The notes beneath the pieces were generated by a model. It ran no database searches and was not told the origin of the DNA. It saw only the letters and a list, made by a program, of their open reading frames with translations. A DNA stretch of 64,000 nt, from the NCBI GenBank assembly GCA_002428985.1, contig DIYL01000038.1:62001-126000 (forward strand). Direction: 5' to 3'. Within the stretch, counting starts at the first letter, position 1. Each line of letters begins with the position of its first letter. Below are positions 63,950 to 64,000 of this stretch, one piece after another. This DNA is from Anaerolineales bacterium UBA6055 (GTDB lineage Bacteria; Chloroflexota; Anaerolineae; Aggregatilineales; Phototrophicaceae). Both the position numbers and the translations under genes were made by a program.

Positions 63950-64000
63950 TTATTGATTTTGGGTCGCAACCATCTGTTCCCAACGAGATGATGCATCCAT
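63950..64000 (-). CDS. C-terminal end of a gene running in from beyond the window (tentative)
   Basis: On the - strand the frame is open from the window edge for 16 codons (ending EQMVATQNQ) to a TAA at 63950-63952, next to a hairpin. Too short to identify; could be chance. Confidence 0.25.
   Translation of the reverse strand: MDASSRWEQMVATQNQ

Noticed and set aside
1..64000. CRISPR arrays, tRNAs, rRNAs, IS elements or prophage genes
   Set aside because: No regularly spaced repeats, cloverleaf-like segments, transposase/integrase motifs or phage structural genes were seen on either strand.

Overview
This window looks like part of a chromosome from an uncultured or little-studied Chloroflexota bacterium, probably Anaerolineae-like. 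That placement is an inference. It rests on moderate GC, a housekeeping gene order with rpsB and tsf near pyrH, several secreted SH3/PD40/PPC-type proteins that follow signal peptides, eukaryotic-type Ser/Thr kinase signalling, GAF/PAS histidine kinases, and many single-gene metabolic enzymes in short operons. I saw no rRNA, tRNA, CRISPR array, phage or insertion sequence.

Positions 1-10249 hold a cobalamin locus on the + strand. A sigma70-like promoter and a cobalamin riboswitch precede a corrinoid ABC importer (btuF, btuC, btuD) interleaved with cobyrinate a,c-diamide synthase. Next come a ferredoxin-CobO fusion, cbiB, a cobD-like decarboxylase, an unexpected uracil-DNA-glycosylase-like gene, and cobyric acid synthase. 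Together they would import corrinoids, adenosylate them and convert cobyrinate or cobyric acid to adenosylcobinamide phosphate. No corrin-ring synthesis genes and no cobU/cobS/cobT lie here.

Positions 10246-13311 (- strand) hold rpsB-tsf-pyrH, with a MerB-family gene wedged between tsf and pyrH. That gene has an in-frame UGA exactly where the family's second catalytic cysteine is expected, and the family C-terminus continues in the same frame. It is either a nonsense mutant or a candidate selenoprotein. A hairpin right after the UGA can be folded by hand into a SECIS-like shape.

Positions 13700-32600 are mixed: GNAT, a GAF/PAS histidine kinase, HisC, a flavodoxin, a CoA-binding protein, DUF488, beta-mannosidase, a PAP2-like protein, haloalkane dehalogenase, a MerR regulator with a textbook 19-bp-spacer promoter, a serine-type dehydrogenase/aminotransferase pair, and a PilJ-PAS-histidine kinase split by an in-frame amber codon.

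Positions 32600-49100 are an envelope region: a large class A penicillin-binding protein, a beta-propeller lipoprotein-like protein flanked by 31-bp direct repeats, a recent 0.72-kb tandem duplication carrying a Nudix gene, a pair of paralogous secreted proteins, a polyprenyl-phosphate glycosyltransferase, a PD40 protein, a Ser/Thr kinase with extracellular SH3, and a DUF348-G5-3D cell-wall protein.

Positions 49100-64000 hold metabolic and small genes: an FAH-family hydrolase, an epimerase, a VOC protein behind a cluster of GTTCT sites, cysS, an inositol monophosphatase, GNAT, SpoIIAA-like and SH3 proteins, an LLM oxidoreductase, a PIN-domain toxin-antitoxin pair, ndk, NIPSNAP, an Ldh-family dehydrogenase and an orphan SdhA/FrdA-like flavoprotein.
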